From contig JAHBZT010000001.1 in the NCBI GenBank assembly GCA_019635315.1, forward strand, positions 62,001 through 126,000: DNA of 64,000 bases, written 5' to 3'. The translations under genes were made by a program, and so were the position numbers. The notes below the pieces were generated by a model that made no database searches, was not told the origin of the DNA, and saw only the letters and a list, made by a program, of their open reading frames with translations. The DNA is from Rubrivivax sp. GTDB taxonomy: Bacteria; Pseudomonadota; Gammaproteobacteria; Burkholderiales; Burkholderiaceae_C. Shown piece after piece: positions 21,602-31,356 of this stretch. Positions within the stretch are counted from its first letter, which is position 1. Each line of letters opens with the position of its first letter.

Positions 21602-22354
21602 ATGCGATTTGCAGCGAAGTTGGCAGCAGCGGGAGCGTTGCTGGCCCTGGTGGCAACAAGCCACGCCAGTTCGGTCTACGTCGACTACGACGGGCAGCCC
21701 TTCGGTGGCGTCAGTGGCACGGTCGGCAATACGAACCTGAATACCCAGGTCAATACGGTCGCTGGCGCGATGTCGATCAAGACCGGGCCGACGGCCGTCG
21801 GTCCTTTCGGCCCGAACTTCACGACCTACTGCGTTGACCTCATCCAGTTCGTCAACAACAACCCACAACCCTATCAGTACGCTGGCGCGGCGTCCCATTT
21901 CCAGACGCTCTTCCCCGCGATTCCCGGGTTCGGCGTCACAGTGGCCGACCGGCTGTCGAAGCTGGTCACCGCGCTGGGTGGCCTGAATGCGCCGACAGCG
22001 GCGCTCGGCGCGGCCTTCGGTGGTGGCAGTGCAACCGTGGCACAGGTCGGCGCCGCAGTGCAGTTGGCGATCTGGGAGGCCATCTATGAGACCGGCAACA
22101 CCCTGAACGTGAATTCTGGACAGGGTTCGTTTGCCGTCATCTCCGGCAACATCGCAAACGCTGCAAATGCTGTCGTACGCACTATGGCCAACAACATGCT
22201 GGCCGCCATCGCGACAACGTCCGCAACCTACAAGGTGAAAGTCGTGCGTAGCGACGTCTACCAAGACTATCTGGTGGTTCCGTCGCCGGGAACCTTGGCG
22301 CTGGCAGGGTTGGCGCTTGTTGGCCTGGGCTTCATGCGCCGCCGCCAGGCCTGA
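21602..22354 (+). CDS. PEP-CTERM sorting domain protein with a PSP variant motif
   Basis: Secreted protein of 250 aa. It has a signal peptide (RFAAKLAAAGALLALVATSHAS), a Gly/Ala/Thr/Asn-rich body lacking recognisable enzyme motifs, and a C-terminal sorting signal: VPSPGTLALAGLALVGLGF followed by MRRRQA. The usual Pro-Glu-Pro is Pro-Ser-Pro. Exosortase would cleave here and anchor or release the protein with the exopolysaccharide matrix. The body resembles thioester-type adhesin modules only vaguely (YCVDLIQFV), so no function is claimed. GC is low, 31 of 60 at 22081-22140. Confidence 0.87.
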   Translation: MRFAAKLAAAGALLALVATSHASSVYVDYDGQPFGGVSGTVGNTNLNTQVNTVAGAMSIKTGPTAVGPFGPNFTTYCVDLIQFVNNNPQPYQYAGAASHFQTLFPAIPGFGVTVADRLSKLVTALGGLNAPTAALGAAFGGGSATVAQVGAAVQLAIWEAIYETGNTLNVNSGQGSFAVISGNIANAANAVVRTMANNMLAAIATTSATYKVKVVRSDVYQDYLVVPSPGTLALAGLALVGLGFMRRRQA

Positions 22355-22373
22355 TCCGGTCCCGGCTCGCAAG

Positions 22374-22399
22374 CAAGAGCGCCCCGCGGGGCGCTCTTG
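22374..22399. terminator. Perfect 26-bp palindromic terminator
   Basis: CAAGAGCGCCCCG followed by its exact complement forms a strong hairpin 19 bp after the PEP-CTERM gene. A short T-rich stretch (TCGTTTC) follows on the plus strand. It should end the prsT/PEP-CTERM transcript. Confidence 0.75.
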
Positions 22400-22423
22400 T
22401 CGTTTCAGGGCGCAGAAGATGCG

Positions 22424-22575
22424 AAGCCGAGGACGACCCGGCGGGTCATCGCCGACTTCTTTGGTGATCGCTCACGTGCGCTGCGCGCACATGAGCGCTC
22501 CCCAAGAAGTCAGCCCGGGCTGCCGCCCGGCACGGCAAAGCCGAGGATGACCCGGCGGGTCATCGCTGACTTCTT
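22424..22575. repeat. 38-bp direct repeat formed from the alaX 3' end
   Basis: Bases 22424-22461 and 22538-22575 match at 36 of 38 positions. The second copy is the coding end of alaX (protein segment KKSAMTRRVILGF); the first lies outside the gene. This looks like a tandem duplication of the gene's tail with a 76-bp spacer. Confidence 0.7.
22454..22511. terminator. Long imperfect hairpin overlapping the alaX stop
   Basis: The outer arms GACTTCTT and AAGAAGTC (22454-22461, 22504-22511) enclose CGCTCA-C-GTGCGC and GCGCAC-A-TGAGCG, pairing with one mismatch around a 3-nt loop. It overlaps the alaX stop codon and lies between convergent genes, so a terminator role for alaX is plausible. Confidence 0.5.
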
Positions 22576-23250
22576 TTCCACCTTGGTGACGATCACATCG
22601 CCGACCTCGGCGGTATTGGCCACATGCGTGCCGCCGCAGGGCTGCAGGTCCACGCCCTCGATCTCCAGCACGCGCACGCGGCCCAGGCCGCGCGGCGGCT
22701 GCACGCTCATGCTGCGCACGAGTTGCGGGTTGGCGTCGAGTTCGTCCTCGCCGATCCAGCGGTGGCGCACGGCATGCGCCTCGCGCACCAGGCGCGCGAT
22801 GCCGGCAGTGAGCACTTCCTTGTCCAGCGGCTCGGCGGTGTGGAAGTCCAGCCGCGCATAGCCGGCCGTGATCGAGCAGCCGTTCACCGCATGCGGCACC
22901 AGCGCGCACAGCAGGTGCGTGGCGGTGTGGAAACGCATGTGGGCGCGGCGGCGTGCGACGTCGATGCGGGCGACGACCTTGGTGCCGGGCGCGAAGGTAC
23001 TCGTATCGGCGCCCGCCACTGGCAGGTGAGCGATCACTCCCAGTAGCGTCGGGTGCTTGCGCGTGTCGGCAATCGCCAGCGTCGTGCCGTCGGGCGCGAC
23101 CAGCACGCCGGCGTCGCCGGCCTGGCCACCGCCCAGCGGATAGAAGACCGTGCGGTCGAGCACCACGCCCTGCTCGTCGGCGGACAGCACCGTGGCCGGG
23201 CACTCGGTCAGCGTGGCGTCCTCGCGGAACAGTTCCTCGGTCGGGTTCAT
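22510..23250 (-). CDS. alaX: Alanyl-tRNA editing protein AlaX
   Basis: Free-standing editing domain related to AlaRS; it hydrolyses Ser (or Gly) mischarged onto tRNA-Ala. The 246 aa carry the zinc/catalytic motifs HTATH (residues ~105) and CGGTH (C-terminal third), with the SAD-type segment VFYPLGGGQAGDAG at the front. The start overlaps the VOC gene by 4 nt (ATGA), and the open frame upstream is not used. It is the last gene of the phzF-VOC-alaX run. Its last codons are duplicated just downstream. Confidence 0.9.
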   Translation of the reverse strand: MNPTEELFREDATLTECPATVLSADEQGVVLDRTVFYPLGGGQAGDAGVLVAPDGTTLAIADTRKHPTLLGVIAHLPVAGADTSTFAPGTKVVARIDVARRRAHMRFHTATHLLCALVPHAVNGCSITAGYARLDFHTAEPLDKEVLTAGIARLVREAHAVRHRWIGEDELDANPQLVRSMSVQPPRGLGRVRVLEIEGVDLQPCGGTHVANTAEVGDVIVTKVEKKSAMTRRVILGFAVPGGSPG

Positions 23251-23909
23251 GCACTCTCCAGCACGATCTCGCCGCGGGGGGTGGCCAGCGTCGCCGACAG
23301 GGCCGGCGTGCCGTCGGCCAGCACCTGCACGCCGCGCAGCCGCAGCACGTCGCGCGCACGCTCGGGCACGCCGCGCAGCGTCAGCGCCTGCAGCGCGAGG
23401 CCGCTCGCGGCCATCGCCGCAGTCGGGTGCCGGCCCTGCCACTGGATCAGCGTCGGCAGCGCGCCGCCGCACAGCAGCCGGCCATCCGCGCGCACCAGGA
23501 TCTGCCAGGCCAGCCGCCCCTCGGGCGTTTCACGGTGCGCGCTGACGGGGTCGCCCGGCTGCAGCCCGACGTTGATCAGCCCCCAGCGGTGCATGTCCAG
23601 CATCGTCGAGCGCGCGACCACGTGCACCAGGCGCGGCCCATGTTGCTGCAGCTTGGCCTGCAGCGCCGGGTCGTCCAGCCCGAACCAGCGCACGCGGCCG
23701 GGCGGCGGCGCGTCGGGGTCGACGGCGATGATCTCGAGGTAGGCGTCGGGATAGGCCTCGCTGGCCATCTTCGCCAGCCGGTTGTGGGTGCCGAACAGCG
23801 CGTGGCGGCCGCCGGGGCCGGGCACGACGCCCAGCGTCGCCTCGCACCAGGCCACGCCCTGCGCCAGCGTGGCCGCAGCCACCACCAGGTGGTCCACCCA
23901 CACCGTCAC
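23247..23909 (-). CDS. VOC-fold (glyoxalase-like) protein
   Basis: 220-aa protein beginning VTVWVDHLVVAAATLAQGV, the opening of the Glyoxalase_3-type VOC domain. GTG at 23907-23909 is chosen because it overlaps the phzF stop (GTGA), matching the 4-nt overlap at the other end. ASEAYPDAYLEIIAVDPDA carries the conserved Glu expected for metal binding. It is co-transcribed with phzF and alaX. No substrate can be assigned. Confidence 0.82.
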   Translation of the reverse strand: MTVWVDHLVVAAATLAQGVAWCEATLGVVPGPGGRHALFGTHNRLAKMASEAYPDAYLEIIAVDPDAPPPGRVRWFGLDDPALQAKLQQHGPRLVHVVARSTMLDMHRWGLINVGLQPGDPVSAHRETPEGRLAWQILVRADGRLLCGGALPTLIQWQGRHPTAAMAASGLALQALTLRGVPERARDVLRLRGVQVLADGTPALSATLATPRGEIVLESA

Positions 23910-24766
23910 AGCGTCACCGTCCCGTCGATGCAGCCGGCGACGTCGCCACCGATCCAGAAGTGTTCGCCTTCGCGCTGCACGTGCACGCGCCCTGCGCGGC
24001 CGAGCGCGCTGCCCTGCGCGGCGACATAGCGCTCCGGCGCGAGCCCGGCGCCGATCAGCCACTGCGCCAGCCCGGCATTCAGGCTGCCGGTGACCGGGTC
24101 CTCGCCTATGCCCATCGACGGCACGAAGGCACGCACCTCGAAGGCCGTGTCCTCGCCCGCGGCCTGGGCGCCGACGACGCCGAGCTTGAGGTCCGACAGC
24201 GCCAGTGCCGCCAGGTCCGGCATCAGCGCGCGCACCGCGGCGCCGCTGGCCAGCATGACGGCGCACCAGCCGGGCCCGTTGTCGACCCACTGGTGCTGCA
24301 CGAGGGCGCTGCGTTCCAGCCCCAGCGCCGCGGCGATGCGCGCCAGCAGCGCCTCGTCCAACGGCCCGCTGCGGCGCAGCGGCGGCGCGGCAAAGGCCAG
24401 CCGGCCGCCGGCCGTCTCGTCGCGCCGCACCGTGACCAGGCCGACGCCACATTGCTGCACCACCTGCCCGGCGTCGCGCGGCCGGCCGTCGGCGGCCAGC
24501 CAGGCATGGCAGCTGCCCAGCGTCGGGTGGCCGGCGAACGGCAGCTCGCCGCCGGGCGTGAAGATGCGCACCCGGTAGTCGGCCGCCGGGTCGGTGGGCG
24601 GCAGCAGGAAGGTCGTCTCCGACAGGTTGGTCCAGCGCGCGAAGGCGACCATCGTCGCGTCGTCCAGGCCCTCGGCGTCGTGCACGACGGCCAGCGGGTT
24701 GCCGCGCAGGGGCAGCGCGGTGAAGACGTCGAGCTGGTGGAAGCGGCGGGGGCGGGCAGGGTTCAT
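23906..24766 (-). CDS. PhzF-family isomerase/epimerase-like protein
   Basis: 286-aa member of the PhzF fold related to diaminopimelate epimerase. It begins RFHQLDVFTALPLRGNPLAVV and carries the catalytic-Glu motif NLSETTFLLP near residue 48, then GGELPFAGHPTLGSC and SMGIGEDPVTGSLNAGLAQ. No phenazine genes are present, so this is a general PhzF paralogue. A GGAG site precedes the ATG by 8 nt. It leads an operon with a VOC protein and alaX. Confidence 0.88.
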   Translation of the reverse strand: MNPARPRRFHQLDVFTALPLRGNPLAVVHDAEGLDDATMVAFARWTNLSETTFLLPPTDPAADYRVRIFTPGGELPFAGHPTLGSCHAWLAADGRPRDAGQVVQQCGVGLVTVRRDETAGGRLAFAAPPLRRSGPLDEALLARIAAALGLERSALVQHQWVDNGPGWCAVMLASGAAVRALMPDLAALALSDLKLGVVGAQAAGEDTAFEVRAFVPSMGIGEDPVTGSLNAGLAQWLIGAGLAPERYVAAQGSALGRAGRVHVQREGEHFWIGGDVAGCIDGTVTL

Positions 24767-24797
24767 CGGCGGGCTCCGGGGCGGCGATTGTGGCGGC

Positions 24798-26045
24798 TCA
24801 GGCCGACACCGCGGCCGGCCGCACGGCCGGCAACTCGTGCAGCGCCTGCGCCAGCACGCCGCCGAGCGCAGCGACCGCGGTCTCGATCTGCGCCGGCGAC
24901 GCGGTGACGAAGCTCAGCCGCAGCGTATTCGTGCGCGGTGCCTCGGGAAAGAAGGTCGCGCCGGGCACGTAGGCCATGCCGGCCGCGACGGCGCGCGGCA
25001 GCATTGCGGTGGCGTCCAGGCCGCTCGGCAGCTCGACCCAGAAGAACATGCCGCCGCCGGGCATGGTCCAGCGACAGCGGCTGCCGTCGGCGCCGGTCAG
25101 CGGCGCCAGGTGGCGCTGCAGCGCGGCCTGCATCGCGTCGCGCTGCGCGCGGTAGCGCGCGCGGATCGTCGGCACATGCTCGTGCAGGAAGCCGCTCTTC
25201 ACGACCTCGTGCACGATGCGCTGGTTGAAGCCCGGCGTGTGCAGGTCGGCGGCCTGCTTGGCCTGCAGCAGCTTGGGATACAGCGCCTTCGGCGCGACCA
25301 CGTAGCCCAGCCGCAGCCCGGGCGCCAGCACCTTGGAGAAGGAGCCGAGGTAGATCGCGCCGCCGTCGCTGCCGTCGCCGCCCAGCCCGGCCGTCGCAGC
25401 CAGCGGGGGCGGCGGCGGCTCGTCGAACCAGAGGTCGCCATACGGGTTGTCCTCGACGATGGGCAGCCCCGCCGCGGCCGCGGCCTGCACCAGCGCCAGC
25501 CGGCGCGCGGCGCCCAGGCAGCGGCCGCCCGGGTTCTGGAAATTCGGCAGCAGGTAGGCAAAGCGCGCGCCGCGGCGCGCCGCCAGCGATGGCGGCAACG
25601 GGCCCTCGTCGTCGCCCTCGATCGCCGCGAAGACCGGCTCGTAGGGCGCGAAGGCCTGCAGCGCACCGAGGTAGGTCGGGCTCTCGACCGCGACCACGCT
25701 GCCGGGGTCGATCAGCACCTTGCCGACGAGGTCCAGCCCCTGCTGCGAACCGGTGGTGATCAGCACCTGCGAGGCGTCGGCCCGCAGGCCCTGCGCCGCC
25801 AGCTCGGCGGCGACCCACTCGCGCAGCGGGCCGTAGCCCTCGCTGGCGGCGTACTGCAGCGCCTCGCGCGGGGTGTCGCGCAGCACGCGTGCGGTGGCCT
25901 CGGCGACCCGCTCGACCGGGAAGGTGTCGGCCGAAGGCAGCCCGCCGGCCAGCGAGACGATGCCCGGCTGCTCGGTGATCTTCAGGATCTCGCGGATCGT
26001 CGACGGGTTCAGCCGCTCGGCGCGGCGGGCCAGGGTCCAGGGCAT
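24798..26045 (-). CDS. PLP-dependent aminotransferase (class I/II, LysN-like)
   Basis: 415-aa fold-type I aminotransferase close to 2-aminoadipate/multi-substrate transaminases. It begins with RAERLNPSTIREILKIT, then SLAGGLPSADTFP, ITTGSQQGLDLVGKVLIDPG and the PLP-lysine motif SFSKVLAPGLRLGYVV. It lies 24 bp behind a DMT transporter and opposite a MocR regulator, suggesting a regulated amino-acid conversion and export unit. The amino donor is unknown. Confidence 0.88.
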   Translation of the reverse strand: MPWTLARRAERLNPSTIREILKITEQPGIVSLAGGLPSADTFPVERVAEATARVLRDTPREALQYAASEGYGPLREWVAAELAAQGLRADASQVLITTGSQQGLDLVGKVLIDPGSVVAVESPTYLGALQAFAPYEPVFAAIEGDDEGPLPPSLAARRGARFAYLLPNFQNPGGRCLGAARRLALVQAAAAAGLPIVEDNPYGDLWFDEPPPPPLAATAGLGGDGSDGGAIYLGSFSKVLAPGLRLGYVVAPKALYPKLLQAKQAADLHTPGFNQRIVHEVVKSGFLHEHVPTIRARYRAQRDAMQAALQRHLAPLTGADGSRCRWTMPGGGMFFWVELPSGLDATAMLPRAVAAGMAYVPGATFFPEAPRTNTLRLSFVTASPAQIETAVAALGGVLAQALHELPAVRPAAVSA

Positions 26046-26069
26046 GGCAGGGCTTTCGGTGGCGGGGAT

Positions 26070-27005
26070 TCAGACACGGTCGACCGCCAGGCGGCGGCCG
26101 ACCAGGACGACGGCGACGACGGCGAGCGCAAAGCCCAGCGTCAGGGGCTCGAGCGGCTCGCCGAGCAGCGGCACCGCAAACAGCAGGGCCAGGAAGGGCT
26201 GCAGCAGCTGGACCTGGCTGACGCGCACGACGCCGCCCAGCGCCAGCGCACGGTACCAGGCGAAGAAGCCGAGCCACATCGAGAACAGCGCGACATAGCC
26301 GAAGCCCAGCCAGGCCGCGGCGCCGACCGCCTGCGCCGGCCAGGCCGCGAGCGCGGCCGGCAGCGTCAGCGGCAGCGAGCCGACCAGCACCCAGCAGATC
26401 ACCTGTTCCGCCGGCATCGCCGCCGCGGCACGCGCGCCGCCCACGTAGCCGACGGCCGCCGAGGCCACGGCCAGCAGCAGCCAGCCGTCGGCGGCGACCA
26501 GGCGGCCGCCGCCTTGCAGCACCGCGAACAGCAGCACCAGCGCGCAGCCGGCCAGCGCGCAGGCCCAGAAGGCGGCCGAGGGCCGCTGCCGCCAGACCAG
26601 CGCACCGGCGACCGCGGTGGCCAGCGGCAGCACGCCCGTCACCACCGCGGCATGCGCCGCATGCACGTCGCGCAGCGCGAGCGCCAGCCCGAGCGGAAAG
26701 CCGACCACGGTGCCCAGCGCCGAGACGGCGAGCGCCGGCCACTGCGCACGCGCCGGCCAGGGCGCGCGCACGAGCAGCAGCCACAGCACGCTGAGCAGCC
26801 CGGCCGCGGCGGCGCGCCCGGCGGTCACGAAGGCCGGCGACAACTGCGGGGCGGCACTGTCGCCGACGGCCAGCCGCGTCATCGGCAGCGTCAGCGCGAA
26901 CAGCACCACCGCCAGCAGCCCCAGCGCCAGCCCGCGCGACGCCGGGTCGGCCCGGCGCGGCGCAGCCTGGACCTGGGGCGGCAGGCCGGGGTGGGTGGGT
27001 GGCAT
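26070..27005 (-). CDS. EamA/DMT-family transporter
   Basis: 311-aa inner-membrane protein with about ten hydrophobic helices in two EamA-like halves, for example LALGLLAVVLFALTLPMTRL at the front and LEPLTLGFALAVVAVVLVG at the end. Such proteins usually export amino acids or other metabolites. It is divergent from the MocR gene across 71 bp and upstream of an aminotransferase on the same strand. Confidence 0.87.
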   Translation of the reverse strand: MPPTHPGLPPQVQAAPRRADPASRGLALGLLAVVLFALTLPMTRLAVGDSAAPQLSPAFVTAGRAAAAGLLSVLWLLLVRAPWPARAQWPALAVSALGTVVGFPLGLALALRDVHAAHAAVVTGVLPLATAVAGALVWRQRPSAAFWACALAGCALVLLFAVLQGGGRLVAADGWLLLAVASAAVGYVGGARAAAAMPAEQVICWVLVGSLPLTLPAALAAWPAQAVGAAAWLGFGYVALFSMWLGFFAWYRALALGGVVRVSQVQLLQPFLALLFAVPLLGEPLEPLTLGFALAVVAVVLVGRRLAVDRV

Positions 27006-27028
27006 GCCCGAAGTCTAGGCGCCGGCAC

Positions 27029-27056
27029 CAGCACAGTGGCCATACACTGCAGCACA
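27029..27056. promoter_or_regulatory. Candidate MocR operator: CAGCACA repeats at 21-bp spacing
   Basis: CAGCACA occurs at 27029-27035 and 27050-27056, exactly two helical turns apart on the same face, and straddles a TACACT -10 box (27043-27048) of the MocR gene. Direct repeats spaced by about two turns are the usual targets of dimeric MocR proteins. The role is inferred. Confidence 0.5.
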
Positions 27057-27076
27057 CAGATCATCGCCCTGTACCG

Positions 27077-28543
27077 ATGGACACGCCGCCACAGGAGCGC
27101 CCCGCGGCGCCACGCGCCGCAGGGGCGACACTGACCGAGCAGCTCGCCGAGCGTTTTGCCGAGCGCATCGCGCAGCGCCTGCTGGCGCCGGGCGCGCGGC
27201 TGCCTTCGGTGCGCGAGTGCGCGGCGCGTCACGGCGTCAGCCCGAGCACGGTGGTCGGCGCCTACGACCTGCTGCAGGCGCGCGGCCTCGTGCAGGCGCG
27301 GCCGCAGCGCGGCTTCTTCGTGCGCGAGGGCGCGGCCTCGGCGCCGGCGGCGCAGCGTGCCGCCGCCACGCCGCGCCCACTGCCGCTGAATGCCACCGCG
27401 CTGATCCGCGGCATGTTCCAGGCCCAGGGCGAGCGCCCGGCGCCGGGCCTGGGCATGCTGCCCGAGGACTGGCTGGACGCCGGCGTGCTGCAGCGCGCGC
27501 TGCGCCGCGTCAGCGCGCGGCCGGCGCCCTGGCTGCGCTACGGCGACCCGGCCGGCGAGCCGGCGCTGCGCACGGCGCTGGCGCGGCGGCTGGCCGACCT
27601 GGGGGTGCCGGCACAGCCCGCGCAGATCGTCACCACGGCCGGCGCGACGCAGGCGCTGGACATCGTCTCGCGCACGCTGCTGCAGCCGGGCGACGCCGTG
27701 CTCGTCGACGAACCCGGCTGGGCGGTCGAATATGCGCGGTTGACGCGCCTGGGCATGAAGCTGCTGCCGGTGCCGCGGGTCGGGGCCGCCGCCGGGCAGC
27801 CCGGCGGCGGCCCCGACCTCGCGGTGATGGAGCGGCTGCTGCGCGAGCACCGCCCGCGCCTGTATGTCACGGTCTCGGTGCTGCACAACCCGACCGGCCT
27901 GTCGCTGCACCCGGCCGCCGCGCACCAGGTGCTGCGCCTGGCCGAGGCGCACGACCTGCTGATCGTCGAGGACGACAGCTACGGCTGGCTGGTGCCGCCG
28001 CATGCCACGCGCATGGCGCAGCTCGACGGCCTGCGGCGCACCCTCTACGTCAGCGGCTTTTCCAAGATCCTGGCGCCGCAGTGGCGGGTCGGCTTCCTGG
28101 CCGCGCCGCCGGCGCTGGTCGAGCGCATCGTCGACACCAAGCTGCTGACCGCGCTGACCAGCCCCGGGCCGCTGGAGCAGGCCATCGCGCTGTGCCTGGA
28201 GCAGGGTCTGCTGCGCCGCCATGCCGAGCGCGTCGTGCAGCGCCTGGACGCCGCGCGCTCGCGCACCGTGCAGCTCGCGCAGGCCGCCGGCTTCCGCTTC
28301 GTGACGCCGCCGCAGGGCCTGTTCGGCTGGCTGGACGTCGGCGCCGACACCGAGCGGCTGGCGCAGCAGCTGCTGGACGAAGGCTGGCTGACCGCACCGG
28401 GCACGCTGTTCCACGCCACGCCGCGGCGCACGACGCTGATGCGCGTCAATTTCGCGACCGCGCAGGACGCGCGCTTCTGGTCGCGGCTGCGTACGCTGTC
28501 GGACAGCGCGCGCGGCGAGCCGCACACATCCGGTCACAGCTGA
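27077..28543 (+). CDS. MocR-type (GntR + aminotransferase) transcription regulator
   Basis: 488 aa: a GntR winged helix at residues ~15-85 (LLAPGARLPSVRECAARHGV, STVVGAYDLLQARGLVQARP) and a fold-type I aminotransferase-like domain with the PLP-lysine segment SGFSKILAPQWRVGF. Proteins of this design sense an amine or PLP adduct and regulate adjacent genes. I chose the ATG at 27077-27079; the open frame further upstream covers the operator. The neighbouring DMT transporter and aminotransferase are the likely targets. Confidence 0.9.
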   Translation: MDTPPQERPAAPRAAGATLTEQLAERFAERIAQRLLAPGARLPSVRECAARHGVSPSTVVGAYDLLQARGLVQARPQRGFFVREGAASAPAAQRAAATPRPLPLNATALIRGMFQAQGERPAPGLGMLPEDWLDAGVLQRALRRVSARPAPWLRYGDPAGEPALRTALARRLADLGVPAQPAQIVTTAGATQALDIVSRTLLQPGDAVLVDEPGWAVEYARLTRLGMKLLPVPRVGAAAGQPGGGPDLAVMERLLREHRPRLYVTVSVLHNPTGLSLHPAAAHQVLRLAEAHDLLIVEDDSYGWLVPPHATRMAQLDGLRRTLYVSGFSKILAPQWRVGFLAAPPALVERIVDTKLLTALTSPGPLEQAIALCLEQGLLRRHAERVVQRLDAARSRTVQLAQAAGFRFVTPPQGLFGWLDVGADTERLAQQLLDEGWLTAPGTLFHATPRRTTLMRVNFATAQDARFWSRLRTLSDSARGEPHTSGHS

Positions 28544-28638
28544 AACAGCCGGGCGCAGACGGCGCGACCCCGGCGCGCGTTCCAATGGCTTCGACACGGC
28601 GCGCCGCCCGGCCGGCGGGGCGCGCCGCGCTTCATCCG

Positions 28639-29394
28639 ATGTTCGACTCCACACAACCCTTCGGCGCCACCGAGCTGATGCGCGTCAGCGCTTTCCGGCG
28701 CCACCTCGAGGACACCGTGCGCGACGGCGACGCCAGCGCGGGGGCCACGCGCATGTCGGCGCTGAATCCCTCGCTGCTGCAGGACCTGATGCGCTTCGAC
28801 GGCCGCGCCAAGGCCGGCGAGGGCATCGAGGTGCTGGAGGTGATGGCCGCCGCGGTGCGCCATGCGCGGCCGCTGCTGCTGCAGCTGCAGCACGAATACC
28901 GCGTGATTCCGCTGACGCTGTTTCCGGCCGACCGGCTGGTGCACTGCCCGCTGCCGGTGCCGCAGCTGCTGGCGCTGCGCCTGACCGAGTTGCGTGTGCT
29001 GCAGGTCGAGCCGGCGCGCCTGAAGCCGCCCGGCCAGCGCGGCGACCTGCCCGAGGGCGTGAGCGCCGAATACGGCCCGCTGGGCCCGGTGCTGTGGGAG
29101 ACCGCGCTGCGCGGCTCGCGCGCCGAGCTGCTGCCGGAGATCGCCGGCATCGCCGCCTACCGCGTCGCGCCGGGCGCCGCGCTCGCCGGGCTCGAGCTCG
29201 CCGGCTCGCTGGCCGCCGCGGTGGAGCGGCTGCGCCACCAGACCGCCAACCTGCGCGAGATCGCGACCTGGCCCGGCTTCGAACGCGAGCGCGCGATGCG
29301 CATGCTCAACGGCCTGTACCTGCACGCCGCGCTGATGGTCAGCCGCACGCACCCGGCGGCGATCAACGACGACTGGCAACCGGCCGCACGCTGA
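28639..29394 (+). CDS. Conserved-looking protein of unknown function
   Basis: 251 aa that I do not recognise. It begins MFDSTQPFGATELMRVSAFR. It has no signal peptide or clear membrane helix and is rich in Leu, Ala and Arg, with mostly helical character (EVLEVMAAAVRHARPLLLQL). A run of Pro/Leu (CPLPVPQLLALRLTELRVLQV) sits mid-protein. The coding bias matches neighbours and the frame is open over the full length, so a real gene is likely. It is convergent with uup, 19 bp away. Confidence 0.65.
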   Translation: MFDSTQPFGATELMRVSAFRRHLEDTVRDGDASAGATRMSALNPSLLQDLMRFDGRAKAGEGIEVLEVMAAAVRHARPLLLQLQHEYRVIPLTLFPADRLVHCPLPVPQLLALRLTELRVLQVEPARLKPPGQRGDLPEGVSAEYGPLGPVLWETALRGSRAELLPEIAGIAAYRVAPGAALAGLELAGSLAAAVERLRHQTANLREIATWPGFERERAMRMLNGLYLHAALMVSRTHPAAINDDWQPAAR

Positions 29395-29413
29395 GCCGGC
29401 CGCGCACGGCGCG

Positions 29414-31333
<1,920 letters not shown>

Positions 31334-31356
31334 GGCAGCGCGTCGGGTACGGCCGC

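Noticed and set aside
23906-24766. Phenazine biosynthesis
   Set aside because: Only a PhzF-fold paralogue is present, without any other phz gene.
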